NCBI GenBank assembly: GCA_032622095.1
Contig: CP136066.1
Location: 133,083,917-133,147,916, forward strand
Length of the DNA stretch: 64,000 nucleotides
Reading direction: 5' to 3'
Origin: Siphonodentalium dalli
Taxonomy: Eukaryota; Mollusca; Scaphopoda; Gadilida; Siphonodentaliidae
How positions within the stretch are numbered: the stretch's first letter is position 1; each line of letters opens with the position of its first letter. Below, in pieces: positions 25,901 through 37,873 of this stretch. The translations under genes and the position numbers were made by a program. The notes below the pieces were generated by a model. That model saw only the letters and a list, made by a program, of their open reading frames with translations, was not told where the DNA came from and did not search any database.

Positions 25901-28050
25901 ACCCCTGGTTGAGTATGGGATATTTGGCACTCGAGACTTGGTTAGAGGGTTTTCGTTGGGGTGGTCTCCACCTTGGAATTTCCAACTGCACCCCCACCCC
26001 ATTGAACCACACCAAACTCATACGTTTGCGTAAATAAATTTGCACCCCCCCCCCTTTGATTTTCCCCAAATGTTCCCTCACAGACTACCAGATGGTAGAC
26101 TATTCCAAATGAATCAGTAATATTGTGGCCACTTGTCGTGCGGGGGGGGGGGGGGGTGGCGGGGTGAAAAAGATGGTTCGGCCCAGTATGAGATTAAAAC
26201 ATCTTAACATCTAGTGGTATAACACCACACATATTTACACCCCGATCTATTTTTTCTTAAATTAATTAGCGAGTAACTACTGGCAAGGGCACATAACACA
26301 CGGGTCGGCCGATGGTTAGGCCCGATGTGAGAACATTTTTGAAATATGAACATGAACATTTGACAATCCTATAGCATAGACCGGCCTCAAGTTTTCCAAT
26401 TCTGGGAAATTATTAACCTGACACTCACCCATCCCATAGGTTTCAAAATTGACAACAGATGGCCATTTGATTTTTTTGTCTAAAAACAACGAATTCGTCA
26501 CTAAGAAAGTGTTGGAAAATCAAACTACGACAACAATTTCAACCTAATTTTGGTGTGAATTTTCCAATTAATTTTGCTCGGGGTATTAGGTATGACTACA
26601 ATTGGGGGTAAGACCCCTGCATAACCACCCCTGTCGACAAGTCCCTACTTGACACCCCATTATAAATAATCGATACTAAGTTATGTTGGGTGGCATCGGG
26701 GGAGTCAGGGGCTACATCCCAGCCCTGTCGGGGAGTCATAGCCATCCCCCGTCGGTGAGTTATGTAATTGTCAACCCGGCAGCTAAAGCCCGCCCCCTGT
26801 CGGGGATATCCTGGTGCCACCCCTGTTTGAAATCATATAAAACTTTTAAAGAAGCAGACCACATATTGAACAGAAATCAGGGGGAAATGAGCTCTCGTAA
26901 CCACAAAAGTGCACTAAAGACATCCCAATAAATCCAAATTAGATGCAACCGCATATTGTATATATATGGTATCGTTCTGTTTGCCTCTCTATATCCAGGG
27001 ACGTGGCTATATGGTTTCCGTTAGGGGTGTCCACCATGGGAAATTCCAACTGCACCCCCTTGAATCAGAATCACCCCAACCACAAATTCCATTTGCACCA
27101 TCCTCCTTACATCAGTGCTCACGCCTAATATCCTATATATATTTAAAAAAAAACTATATTCCAGGTTTGAAAATTCAGATAGTTTAACCTGAACAATTGC
27201 ATAAATCATAACATCTAATGGTCTAACTCCAGACAAATTCCCACGGCTAGGGGCAAGAGGCGGGGACACACCGGGTTGACCATGGTTCTTCGGCCCGGTG
27301 TGAGAAATTTTTTAAAACTATAAAAGAAAATATTAAATCCTAGCATGCATCTAGACTGGCCTCAATTGAACCTTTCCTGGTGTTGGAAATATCCAACCTC
27401 ATACCCCCCCCCCCCCCTCAGGTTGGAAAACTCTCCAACTGATGACTATTTCAGTCCACAAGTTTGACCAAATGAAGTAAAATATCGTTTTGCAGTTTTG
27501 TATTGGCCACGGGGGAATGGACAATGACAACGATAGTCGGCAATTTTTTTTTAATCTGAACAAGAAAATCTCAAAATCCTAGCTTCTAGACTAGCCTCAA
27601 ACCTTCCTAGAGTTGGACATTTCAAACCTGACACCCCACTTAGGTTGGAAAATTTCAACTGATGACAATTCCAATGACAATATTTACCAAATGCATGACA
27701 GTATTGTTTTCTTAAATTAACTAGCAGTTTTTGACTGACCACGGGGGAGGGACCAGGACACAAACTGTCCAAGTGTTGGACCTTAGGAGGGTGACAGGTT
27801 GGAAATTTCCGACTGATGACCATTTCAGTCCAAAATATTTACCAAAAATAGGTAAATATGCAAATAAACTGTTTGAAAATCAAACTACAAGAACATTTTA
27901 AACTTAATGTTGATGTGAAATTTCCAACTAATGTTTTGGCAGGTATGAAATTTCCAACTGTTGAACATTTTGACCAAAGTTTGGGGGGTGAGACATCCCA
28001 ACCCCCACCCCTGTCGCCACGTCTCTGTCTATATCATATAAATACTTTTT
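25900..28050. repeat. Degenerate repeat field with GTTGGAAATTTCCAAC core
   Basis: Several eroded copies of a roughly 200-250 bp unit can be aligned by eye. One block reads CGGCCCGGTGTGAGAAATTT (near 26,310 and 27,290). Another reads TAGACTGGCCTCAA (near 26,375, 27,352 and 27,588). A third is GTTGGAAATNTCCAAC followed by TGATGACNATTTCAGTCC (near 27,420, 27,645 and 27,798). A separate pair, TCCACCTTGGAATTTCCAAC and TCCACCATGGGAAATTCCAAC-like text, lies at ~25,968 and ~27,030. The core is a perfect palindrome in its consensus form. There are homopolymer tracts of C at 26,046, G at ~26,141 and C at ~27,404. No coding signal is seen. Confidence 0.6.
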
Positions 28051-28261
28051 CTAAAAACCTTAAACCAACTCGACGTGCGATTTCCCTGCGCTCCTGTTGC
28101 GCAAATTCTAGTATAAAAAGTTCAAACAGTAAATGTGACCAGACAAGACATAGAAACCGCTAATCTCATATTACCAATCTGACAACACCAGTCGAACATG
28201 ATTACCTTTCAAAGCAATAACACCGGGCACCATGTTACGGACAACCACAGGCACGCACACC

Positions 28262-28640
28262 ACACTGAAAAAACATAAGTGTAGAAAATATACACAAAAG
28301 AGTAGAATGGCTACTCTTTATTGGTAAAAGTTGATCCAATCCTTTAAAGAGTAGAAATAGAGTAAGAGTAAAAATTACTCTATTTGTGTAAGTGTGGCTA
28401 CTCTTTCGTGGTGTATAATTTTACACTTTCCCACACAATATTGTGTAGAAATGGGGTACACAAATGTGTAGAGATTGGTGTACACTGTAAGAGTAGTTAT
28501 GTACACATAAAGTGTACTTACCATATCTACACTTTTATGAGTATATTTATTCACACAAATTCTACTACTCTTTTAAGTGTAGAAAAGTACCATTTTTGTG
28601 TACGATTGTGTACACTTTGATGAGTAGATGCAAATCACCC
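28262..28640. repeat. MITE-like block dense in AGAGTA/GTGTAG motifs
   Basis: Within ~370 bp the hexamers AGAGTA/TACTCT and GTGTAG or GTGTAC/TACAC recur many times on both strands. The block starts CACTGAAAAAACATAAGTG. A matching inverted right end is not visible, so an element class cannot be assigned. A C-tract at 28,638-28,648 follows. Confidence 0.5.
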
Positions 28641-28649
28641 CCCCCCCCA

Positions 28650-29670
28650 TGGTACCCCATCCAACCCATTCATGGGAATGTGAATCATTGGGCAAGAGTG
28701 ACAAAGACAACCATGGTCATACGGTTCAACTATATTATAATTACAGATACAATCCCTGAAACAATCTGCCCCATTCATCACATAGGCAAATTAACAAAGG
28801 CTGTGGGTTTCATAGGAAAACAGGATAATCAATCCACGAGAAAACTGTATTGGTGATTCATTATCTTTATTTCATATTGAACACAAATGTAATATAACAG
28901 TTATGCATTTGACATTTAGCATATACCATGCCTAGAATGGGCAGGATGCTGTGTATATTAAAACGTAATATGTATACATAGTCATTTGTGGTTACAATGA
29001 AATTCTGAATATAAAAATAATGAGCGATTGTCTCACTCTTATTTTCTCACATGTGAACAGCTGATGTGAATAGCAATAAAACATTTCCAATAATAATGAG
29101 GTGTATAATTTGTCCAGTACAGTCTGGTGCAGTTATGAAAAAAGTGCCAAACCTCCAATTAATTGCAGCATGATATTTCTTAGCTAGAATAAGTACATTA
29201 ACCCATGATAAACAACATATTAAAAATAAAAAGGACCTACAAATGGGGAAATTGGTGAATATTGTGAAATAAATTTGTGAAAATGTGGTAAAATACTCAA
29301 TTTATGGCTTTCAAGGTTGTTTATCATACATGTATAAGAAATTCCATATCAAAAGTCCTTACATTGTCATATCTGTTACGTAAATTTTACTATCCTGATT
29401 ACAGAACAGAAAAGCTTTTTCCATATGTATCAGTTAAGTATTTTTTAGTCATATATGCCTCTAAAATTGAGACTTCATTTCACAAGACTATTCCTAATAT
29501 TTTAAATACTAGAGAGAAATGAAGGATTTTCCAGTCCTGTAACCAGGATAGTAAAATCTCCAAAATAGTTTTGATAATGGAAGGACTTGTTGATTTTAAA
29601 ATGTTGATCAAAGTAGACACCCCCTCCCCTGTCCCTGGTATAAGTTAAAGCTGTTTGGAAAAATAGTCTA
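28650..29670. other. AT-rich intergenic sequence, nothing recognised
   Basis: This ~1 kb AT-rich stretch shows no repeat family, RNA gene or coding exon that I can support. Confidence 0.5.
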
Positions 29671-29680
29671 GTCAGTTTTA

Positions 29681-30151
29681 AAGGTACTCAATCCGAACAG
29701 AGGGTCTCCATCTCAACAGATTCCAACAACAACAATCCGATCAGATGGTCCTATATTACTATTTCTTTGGCTTTGGGGGTAAAAAATATTTGATTCGAGT
29801 CGAGGAACCCATCAAACAAAGCTCAGAGTTATTAGATATTGATTTTTGAAATTTGTTATAAACTCGAGATGAGTACTGCTAACTGCCGTAATCTGCTCTG
29901 GATGTGTTCTCCAAATCTATTCAAACAGACAAGGATGGATAACTCTAAAATCAAGTGGTAATTTTAACACAATTTTGACTGAGTTCTGGGCCAGATAGTA
30001 TTCCCGATAATGAAAAATAATAGATTTCTAAAATCGATATCTAACAAATCTGAGCTTTGATGGGTGACTTCCTCGACTCGAATCAAATATTTTTGACCCC
30101 CGAAGCCATTGAAATAGTAATTGAGAGGAGTTTTATCGGGTTGAGTACCTT
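29681..30151. mobile_element. Foldback MITE with TA target duplication
   Basis: The ends are AAGGTACTCAAYCCG in inverted orientation, flanked on both sides by TA (29,679-29,680 and 30,152-30,153). The two arms are homologous for most of their length. Both contain ATTACTATTTC, GGCTTTGGGGGT-like text and ATATTTGATTCGAGTCGAGG, with an extra ~50 bp in the left arm. There is no coding capacity. A TA duplication with long arms fits a Tc1/mariner-type or related MITE. Confidence 0.8.
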
Positions 30152-30370
30152 TAAATCGTGAAATTTTGAGTTGGGACCTTCAACTACAGTGTAATATATT
30201 CCCTGTTTATTTTTTTTTGGACTTTATCAGGTTCCCTGTCAAAGCTGCAAAAAGTTTGTAGAGGTTTGAGACATGATCTAATGTCACTATTGCTTAGTAA
30301 AGAAGAAAGGGTCAGGGGCTGAATCCAATTTCCATTTTTTATGCTAGGGTGGAATGAGTAAATTACCCTT

Positions 30371-30500
30371 CAGACCTTAAAATCCGACGAGAATCACAAT
30401 CATGATTCTTATTTTTATTCTCGTAAAAAGTCTTAAATTGACTCTCTGTAGAAACGCTGTTTTGATTCTCGCAAAATCTGCTGGATTTTAAGGCTTGCCC
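30371..30500. repeat. Small inverted repeat
   Basis: CCTTAAAATCC (30,375-30,385) is exactly inverted at 30,483-30,493. CGAGAATCA lies just inside each arm on opposite strands. This is probably the remnant of a small foldback element, but no target duplication was identified. Confidence 0.4.
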
Positions 30501-31795
30501 TAGGACAATAATAATAAAATAAATAATAAAAGGAATGATTTTTGATGACTGGCGTAATCTAAAAATAGCACAAGTACTGACAACTGCAAATAAAAATTTA
30601 TTTCTTGTTAAGGAAATTTGACAAAACCCACATTGAGCGCATCAAACCGATGATTTATTGAAAGATTGATTGGGATTTTAATGTCGCTTTCGGCAACTAA
30701 GGCCATATCACGACACTGTCGGTTTTAGTGGGGGAGGAATTTCAATGGCTGATAAACTCGTCAACCATGTGCGGCAAACCAGCGGCCATCGGCGAGTAAC
30801 TGGCAACATAACTGACTATTATTAATTTTAGACTAAATCGCCACCCATTACGATGTTTATGAATATTAGGCACCTGAGAGAAATGAAACTTACAATAATT
30901 TTGACTTTACAACCTTGACTCCAATCACCCTCATCTTTTAAATATACTAGTATTTGTTGATTGTGTGAATCATTTCTGAATGATACATGATTTATCGATG
31001 CGAATTATGAGAAAACGATAATTTTTATCGCAACATGGATCTTTTCACTGAGTTTTCTCCACCTCTGATTGGCATTCGCTCTAGATGACATGTGATGTTT
31101 AAACCCGGTACACGGATGGTACATAACCTGTTGCACACGTCATGTTGTTGAGCGACCCACTCCAATTATATTTTGAACCAAGAAAATTCATAAATTCTAT
31201 GCATTTGTTTGCAAATAATAAATTTAAATTTGGCATTGTTTCGTATTGGGAAATAAATGGCTTGAAAACATGGAAGACGGAAGTGTACCTGTAATGAAAA
31301 CTAAATTAATCTCCAACAAACTGTTGATCGTTTCTCAACTTTATCGACGATGAAGTGCAGGCTAACATAGGATATGGTGTATTGACTCAGTTTTCCTCAA
31401 TACCTGATCTGTGATCACATATACTATGGTCAGAAAAAAATTCAACTAATGCATGAACACCTAGTGGGTGGGATATTGGAATTGATTCACATGAGTGTGT
31501 AACATTACATTGAACATAATTCAATTTCAATACAAAAAAATTAGGTGGTTGTCCCAACACACCAATTAGAAAGTAAAGTACACGCATTAGTATAACATAT
31601 CGTTCATATTATTTTGTTCCAAATCCAAATTCTTGAAGTCTTGAACTAGCTGATTGTCTAGTGTTTTGGTTTTCGAAACTCCCGATTGTTTCCATTAACA
31701 GCGAGGGCATTTAGTTGTTATTTTTTCTTGCCGCATTGTAGGGAGATAAGCAGTGCCTCTGGTCAGATATTGTGCTACCGGTAGCTCCTGCAGAA
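30501..31795. other. AT-rich non-coding sequence with one short transposon-end relic
   Basis: Most of this stretch shows nothing recognisable. At 30,800-30,885 the minus strand reads CTCTCAGGTGCCTAATATT and then TAATGGGTGGCGA, matching the left end of the MITE at 32,544. It is therefore an isolated inverted end of the same family. Confidence 0.45.
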
Positions 31796-32392
31796 TTAAC
31801 TCACTCTAAAGAGCAATTTGTTGTGATCAAACCAGAATGCCAAGGGGTTCTCGGTTCTTCCCGATAGAGGAATTTGGATGTACTGTCTCACTTCGGCCTG
31901 CAATTGCTCATCAAGGGTGAGATCAATCGCAGAGTTTAAGTTATTGAACTGAATGTCAAATAAGCTATCCAAAGATGTGATTCTGTTCTATGAATTGTTG
32001 GCATTCGCAGTATGAGAGCTAATCGGTGGCAACGTATTACCAGAAGAACCATCATTCCCACTGACCCCGTGCATCTGCATTGACTCGGCTTTGGCATACT
32101 CTTCTACTGTTTGTAGGTCAGAATTACTCAAAACTGCTGCTTTGAAGTTCGGATCAAAATAGGTCGCAGGAACATGGTGCTCAGATAGGTAAAACCAGTC
32201 ATTCAGTTGTTTAAGTACTTTGTCCATGAATGTTTTCGCTCCACGGCCACTGGCAGCCAAAAATGTTTTCTTGTCAGTCTGCAGACATGTCTGTACTTAA
32301 GACATGCTGACTGCTGTGTTGGTGCTCAGGATAGTTGTGGCATCAGATAATGGTCTTTGCAGAGGTAGTACTGCTTCGAGTGTACCCGGAGG
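31796..32392 (-). pseudogene. Decayed hAT-family transposase (C-terminal half)
   Basis: One minus-strand reading frame runs from about 32,392 to 31,796, broken only by TAA at 32,297-32,299 and TAG at 31,988-31,990. It encodes, in order, LSDATTILSTNTAVSMS (the pattern preceding the helical linker in ZBED-type hAT proteins), a helical stretch, ATYFDPNFKAAV (the family's usual LDPRFK site), and NPLAFWFDHNKLLF. The last is the NPLxWW-type start of the hAT C-terminal dimerisation domain, followed by another stop. The expected downstream SERxFS motif is not visible in frame. The N-terminal BED finger and first catalytic blocks are absent. As a family, hAT transposases cut and paste DNA in the nucleus and leave 8-bp target duplications. 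This copy cannot be functional. Its relation to the hAT-type MITEs in the window is unproven. Confidence 0.8.
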
Positions 32393-32543
32393 AGAGTGGG
32401 GGCATTACTTTTGAGTTTGGCACTCAACAATTTCGAGCGAAATTGGCGTTGAGATTTTCTTGGCTCCAGAACCCTTGCCCTTGTCTTGACGGCAGTACAA
32501 ATTAATAATTTACAAAGGGAAAAGTGCCCTTTTAGCGATTACT

Positions 32544-32704
32544 CTCAGGTGCCTCATAATAGTGATGGCCTAATAATAGTGATGGGTGGCGAATTAATAA
32601 TAGTGATGGCAATTTCACTCTATCTCAATACCAAATATTAGTGATCATTGGGAATTTTCTCCAAAATTAATAATCGTGCTGTCACTATTATTAGGCACCT
32701 GAGA
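32544..32704. mobile_element. Short MITE with TCTCAGGTGCCT terminal inverted repeats
   Basis: The left end TCTCAGGTGCCTCATAATAG is inverted at 32,685-32,704 as CTATTATTAGGCACCTGAGA. The motif AATAGTGATGG occurs three times inside. Related ends occur at 30,870 (inverted) and 34,785 (forward). I found no clear target duplication, so the class is uncertain; a CAGG terminus is compatible with hAT. Confidence 0.6.
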
Positions 32705-32710
32705 ACAGCT

Positions 32711-33067
32711 ACCCCGCTGGACAAAACAAGTGTCCATTGACACCGCACCGCGAGGGTAGTTGTCGTTCGGCCGCAGTGAACGCAGTGAACGACAAGTACA
32801 CTGCGGCCGAACAGTAAGTTCACTGCGGCCGAACGACAACTACCCTCGCGACCGAATGACATGTACACCAAGGTTAGATTTCTGGTTTGTATCGTCTTTT
32901 TTCAGTTTAATGAAAGTACACCGCGGCAACTACACCATGCCAAATGGCAAGTACACCGCGGCCCAACTGTAGTTAGCCGGTGGAGCCGAGGTGTAGTTGT
33001 ATTTCGGCCGCGGTGGCAACACTAACCGCACCGCTGTTAAGTGGACACTTGTTTTGTCCAGCAGGGT
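32711..33067. mobile_element. MITE with 26-bp terminal inverted repeats
   Basis: The ends ACCCCGCTGGACAAAACAAG (left) and its inverted partner at 33,042-33,067 match at 25 of 26 positions. The interior is GC-rich and repeats GCGGCCGAAC and TACACCGCGGC motifs on both strands. It contains a perfect 33-bp inverted repeat (32,749-32,781 and 32,818-32,850). There is no coding potential and no obvious target duplication, so the superfamily is not assigned. Confidence 0.75.
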
Positions 33068-33472
33068 TCATAGTTTATTTATCCATCTCCTTTTCCGGGG
33101 AAAAATCTGTCATTTCCTCAGGTTTTCATTGGTTACTACTATGACGCTCTTACAATTATGAGGTCAAGAAACTAATTAGTGTTCATTACGTGGGCAACTT
33201 GAATGCCGCAAAGCAAATTAGTTTGTTGGTTTTTTAGCGAAAAACACATCATAAGCATATGTCATCAGTACAGACTTATCAGGTCTCAAATGTCCAAAAA
33301 AATTGTTCAGATGTAATGCACATAAGTCATAACTGGAGAATCGCCCTTAAACTTTTGAACACTCCACATTCCTTATCACTCAATTGACTCAATTGACTAA
33401 TGTACTGGTATGACATTATCCCTTCTCCAAGTTGGGCTACAGTGTCATTGACACTGTCATTTATAGTTATTA
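33068..33472. other. Non-coding sequence, nothing recognised
   Basis: I see no gene. The segment around 33,361-33,440 (CCACATTCCTTATC and CTCCAAGTTG) resembles 63,936-63,996 at the right end of the window, so it is probably another low-copy dispersed repeat. Confidence 0.35.
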
Positions 33473-33545
33473 TACCCCCCCTATAATAGGGTATACTTGA
33501 ATCAGCTTGTTCGTCCATGGACACAATTTGTCTGGAGTTTTTTTG
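33473..33545 (+). repeat. Head fragment of the ATACCCCC hairpin repeat family
   Basis: TTATACCCCCC, a fold-back TAGGGTATACT, TTGTCCGTCC-like text and GGACACAATTTGTCTGGAG match the heads of the units at 36,969 and 37,874. The fragment is cut off exactly where the next repeat begins. Confidence 0.65.
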
Positions 33546-33780
33546 TTTACCCATACCATAGTATTGTAAACATAATATCGATGTCCGGAATGACCACTCA
33601 TCGTCTGTCTGTCTTACGATGCATGGTGCGATAACTCAAATATTTTCTATCTGATCGGAACCAAATTTTGTATATGAATTTCTCAGCACAAATGACAGAT
33701 CGAGTTCGAATATGGGTTTGATCCGACTATTTTTAACTGAGTTATGGCCCTTTTTCGAAAGAATATTTACTCTTAAAAAA
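33546..33780 (+). repeat. Truncated copy of the TTTACCCATACCATAG repeat
   Basis: This starts TTTACCCATACCATAG, followed by GTCCGGAATGACCACTC, ATGGTGCGATAACTC, a segment rich in GATCGAGTTCGAATATGGG and GAGTTATGGCCC. It matches the fuller copies at 39,275 and 61,357 and stops in an A-rich stretch. Confidence 0.85.
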
Positions 33781-36700
33781 AAAATAAAAATATAGATTTA
33801 AAGCCAACATGGCGGTTTGCGCTTTTGAAATTTTCCCGGTATCAAAATAGATAGATAAATGCCCAAACTTCCTTTCTACGACCAATATATGTACCAAAAA
33901 GACACATTCAAGTCATGAAAATTACATCAAAATCGTATTGTTTGGGTCCCAAACAACCAACCTGCCATTTTGGATGATGCAACCACCGACAACAGCCGAT
34001 GATTTCCGGGTGTATTCGTAAATAAGCTTCCCCAGCTACTCTATAATTTTCGGTACGGGATAAAGGGGTTTCAATTTGATCGTACTAGTATGCATCCCTG
34101 CGAGAACAATGGTCTCTGTTGACAAGAATTTAATAATAGGACGGTCATCCTGCCTTTACCAGAGACGTGGCGATGGTGCGATTGGGGGGAGGGGGTTCAG
34201 AAGGAACATAATATTACTTATATAATAAATAATTATGTTGAGATACATTTGTATTTAAATTTCAACCCAACATCATTATCGTAGTAAATTGCATGATTTG
34301 CAGTATATACTGAATATATTTCTTTCTTATAGAATATACCGTAGGAATGGGTCACCAAGTATTAGATAATGTCATGAATTCAACCTGTTAAAAATATGGG
34401 AACTTTTTAATATTCTGACTGAGAACTTTATAGCATTGAACAAACAAAGCAGTGAATATATATATTTCTTTGTTAATACCTGTTCCTTAATAATATATTT
34501 CACAATAGGGGTGGCCAGATTGAATGATTTGTCTCTCGAATTTTGTGAGTCGACATCGAAATAAACATTGAATTGATTACCCGTGAGAAATTTCATGATT
34601 GTAAAGGATGCCAATCAAACTCGACTCAACAAAGTGACATATATCATGCAACATCGAGCTGGGATCTTCGTGACCTACTAGTACATGTACGTACACTGGA
34701 ATACAGTATTTACTGAGGAACGATATTAACTAAGAATATATTAGCTGCACTGTTTTTTTTTCAAATGTTTGTAAACTTCCCTACTCTCAGGTGCCTTTGA
34801 GGCTGGTTAGTTATGTTGTGGTTAGTACCCAGTTATGTTATGCAAAAGAGCAGTCTTTTAATCGTACCTGTCATGTTTTATACCACAAAATATACTGTTC
34901 ACTTTGTAATAGAGCGAGAGAGAAATGTGGGAGTAGCCACACTGGGCATCAAGGCATCTTACCACTGCCCACAAAGAATACTCATCGGCCAGATACGTAA
35001 TCAGCCTTCTATATTTACACTGCAGCTGCCAAAATATATTCCGATTACGTTATGCTTCCGAAATATCTGCTGGGTCTTCCACAGTGAGTCTTTTAACATT
35101 AACGAGCACGTTTAACTCGGGATCCAAATTACTGGTGTTCTGTACTTTGTAAATTAATTTATATCTAATAAATTTACTAGTTTTAAAGTTACAGGTGCAT
35201 GTATAAGGTTTAATAGCTTGGCACTTGGGCAGAAATGGAACCTAACAATCTGCCATTTCTAGCGATGTCAGTTCCGATCACTTCCTGTTTCAATTTTCTT
35301 TAAACATCTTTATACCTTTGTAGACATGCAGTATGTCCTGGGGTATGGCAGGAGGGGAAAACTTGGCGAGGGGAAGGGGTCGTCAAGGGGACCCCCTGCC
35401 GGTATAGCGGAAACCCTGACTTAACTGTTTAATGCACCCGAACAAGTCTATAATACTAGTATGTCTTTAAAAGGGAAATACTGTAATCTGCTGTAATTTG
35501 GAAAAACCCTGCTCCTTGTATTTCTCAAGAGTCAGGTACCATCTATGGTACAGGTACTAACCCCAATTCATATCCACTCTATAAGTGCCGGTGTAACAAG
35601 CACATGTAGTTCCCTTAGGAAATGTTCAGATATTAAATAAGTTCAACAAATGACCATAGGCCTGTCTGCTTATATATCCTGAATACCCCTCCAAATTAAT
35701 AATAGACCATTCCAATCAGACATGTTAAGTTTGAAAATAGCAATCTGGGAGATTTTTGCGGGAGGGGCCACCTCCAATTGCAACCGTATTTCCTGTTCAC
35801 CGACTGGTTTATTCTATATATCACCTGCAATGGGCATCATTTGTTAAATGCGACCACCTAATTTTAAGTTCAAAACACAAATTCCACCTGTGTTGATCGA
35901 GCAACCACCACCATATATTGAAGAGAAAGAAACAGACACTTCATATAAACAAAGTAAAACTACTCAGAATTCCACCGGATACATGTACAGCCGGATATGC
36001 GCGAAACTGAAAGTACAAAATTGGAATAAACTACAAAATGGACTCATCTTACGGTTTAATCACCAAAAGAAATGGACACATTCACCATTTATTAACAAAT
36101 TTTAACAAGCAGAAACTTTGTTTAAAATAAGTTAAAAAGAACCCGAGTTACACAGTTTATAACCGGACATGTATGCATGAAACCGTAAGTACATATTGAC
36201 CCGTCTTACAGTTTAACCCGCAAACGTTCGCAATACATACCACTAATCCATTACTTAGAAATGTTCATCAATGAGGCCTTACAATACAGCTGCACACTTG
36301 TGATTATACATATTGTATACTACCGTATAACAGCATCCTTTATACATCAGGCCTGTAAATCTCAAGGTGGGCTGGCGGGCTGCCCGCCTACAACCCGCCT
36401 AGAGTTTTCCGAGGCAGGCAATAAAAAGGAAATTAATTTAGTTTAATGTCAAATGGGCATTATGGTGGAATCATTAAATTCCGGAACGAACTGTTCCGTA
36501 AATCAGAACTTTTGATCGATTCTCACACATTTTAAGAACAAAATAAATTATTTCTCTTCATAAGATTGAGCTTTCAATATATTTCACTGGATAAAATCAA
36601 CATTGTTGTCGATAGTGAGAATCAAATGTCACCGTCTCAATTGAGTTAGTTCAACCTGTCGTTCCGTTTCCGGTTCCTATCAGTGAAAATTGTTTCTCAT

Positions 36701-36968
36701 TGAAATTGGTGGCCTCGATTGACAAACTTTTAATATAATGAGCTAATGTCTCCAAGTTAGCATTCACTGTGGTGAATATTCTTGTTTAAACAGTTATTCA
36801 ATTATTAAAGTTGAGAAACTATTCTCTATGTCCCCAATTGCAAACACCCAGTAAATCTATACAGAGCGACTTGACCACTGGAAGCAGCAATCTGCGAAGG
36901 CGCTCATGCCAACTTGTAATCAGTGATGGATTTCCGAATATGGATTACTTTGACAAATAAATCAGTCA
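33781..36968. other. Long non-coding stretch, little recognised
   Basis: There are no supported genes in ~3.2 kb. At 34,785 a single CTCTCAGGTGCCT end of the 32.5-kb MITE family is present without a partner. A minus-strand open frame at 34,372-34,614 is followed by an AAGGAACAG/GTATTA donor-like sequence, but I do not recognise the peptide and do not call an exon. Other open frames are short and featureless. Confidence 0.4.
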
Positions 36969-37873
36969 TTATACCCCCTCAACGAAGTTAGGGGGGGGGG
37001 GTGGTATACTGGAGTCGGCTTGTCCGTCCGTCATCCGTCCGTGGACACAAATTTGTCCGGAGTTTTTCTCAGTTGTTTTTTGATCAATTTCCGTGAAACT
37101 TGGCACAGACATCAACCACCATGGGAACCTGTCTGTCGGACTTTTTTTGGTGGAGTTATCCCCCCTTTTTTGCAACATGTATACTTTTGTCCGAGCTTTT
37201 ATTCCTACATTTTTCGGTAAATTTTTTTAAAACGTGGCACAGATATTTAGTACCATGGGAACTTGTGCACCTGCGATTATGACGTTTGTCCGACATTTTT
37301 TGGTGGAGTTATCCCCCTTTTTCGACTTAGAATTTTTTTTGCAACATGCATAATTTTGTCTGAGCTTTTATTCCTACATTTTTCGGTCAATGTTTTTTAA
37401 TCTTGGCACTGATATTTAGTACCATGGGAACCTGTGCACCTGTGATTATGACGTCTGTCCGACATTTTTTGGTGGAGTTATCCCCCTTTTTCGACTTAGA
37501 AATTCTTTTGCAACATGCATAATTTTGTCTGAGCTTTTATTCCTACATTTTTCGGTCAATGTTTTTTAATCTTGGCACTGATATTTAGTACCATGGGAAC
37601 CTGTGCACCTGCGATTATGACGTCTGTCCGACATTTTTTGTGTGGAGTTATTCCCCTTTTTCGACTTTTTTTTCCCAACATGCATAATTTTGTCCAAGCT
37701 TTTATTCCTACATTTTTCGGTCAATAGGTTTAAGATTAGGGTTATGGTTGTACACCTGCAATGGGAACTGTTATTTTATTATTTTAACTAAATGTTTACT
37801 GACATGTGAAACATCTTAGTATTTTTAAAACAGGGGGTTATCCGTAGTCCCATTGGGACAGTCACACCTCTAG
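36969..37873 (+). mobile_element. Helitron-like non-autonomous unit, copy 1
   Basis: The head is the hairpin TTATACCCCC...GGGGTATAC followed by GTCCGTCCGTC-type sequence. The body contains about three ~180-bp tandem copies marked by GACATTTTTTGGTGGAGTTA and TTTAGTACCATGGGAACCTG. The tail has a small hairpin, GTCCCATTGGGAC (37,847-37,859), ten bases before CTAG (37,870-37,873). A hairpin 10-12 bases before a CTRR end is the classic Helitron 3' signature. The head does not start with TC, so it may be Helentron-like. It is non-coding. Confidence 0.65.

Noticed and set aside
25126-26081. Open frames of 65-102 codons right of the array
   Set aside because: They overlap on both strands, show no domain, and the first begins inside the hairpin-head repeat.
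28638-28648. Poly-C and poly-G tracts as G-quadruplex regulatory sites
   Set aside because: Several tracts exist (26,046, 26,141, 27,404, 28,638, 36,991) but they are single homopolymers within eroded repeats, without a nearby gene.
34372-34614. Possible first coding exon on the minus strand followed by a CAG/GTATTA donor-like site
   Set aside because: The peptide is not recognised, no second exon or acceptor is evident, and the donor match is weak. RNA-seq would be needed.
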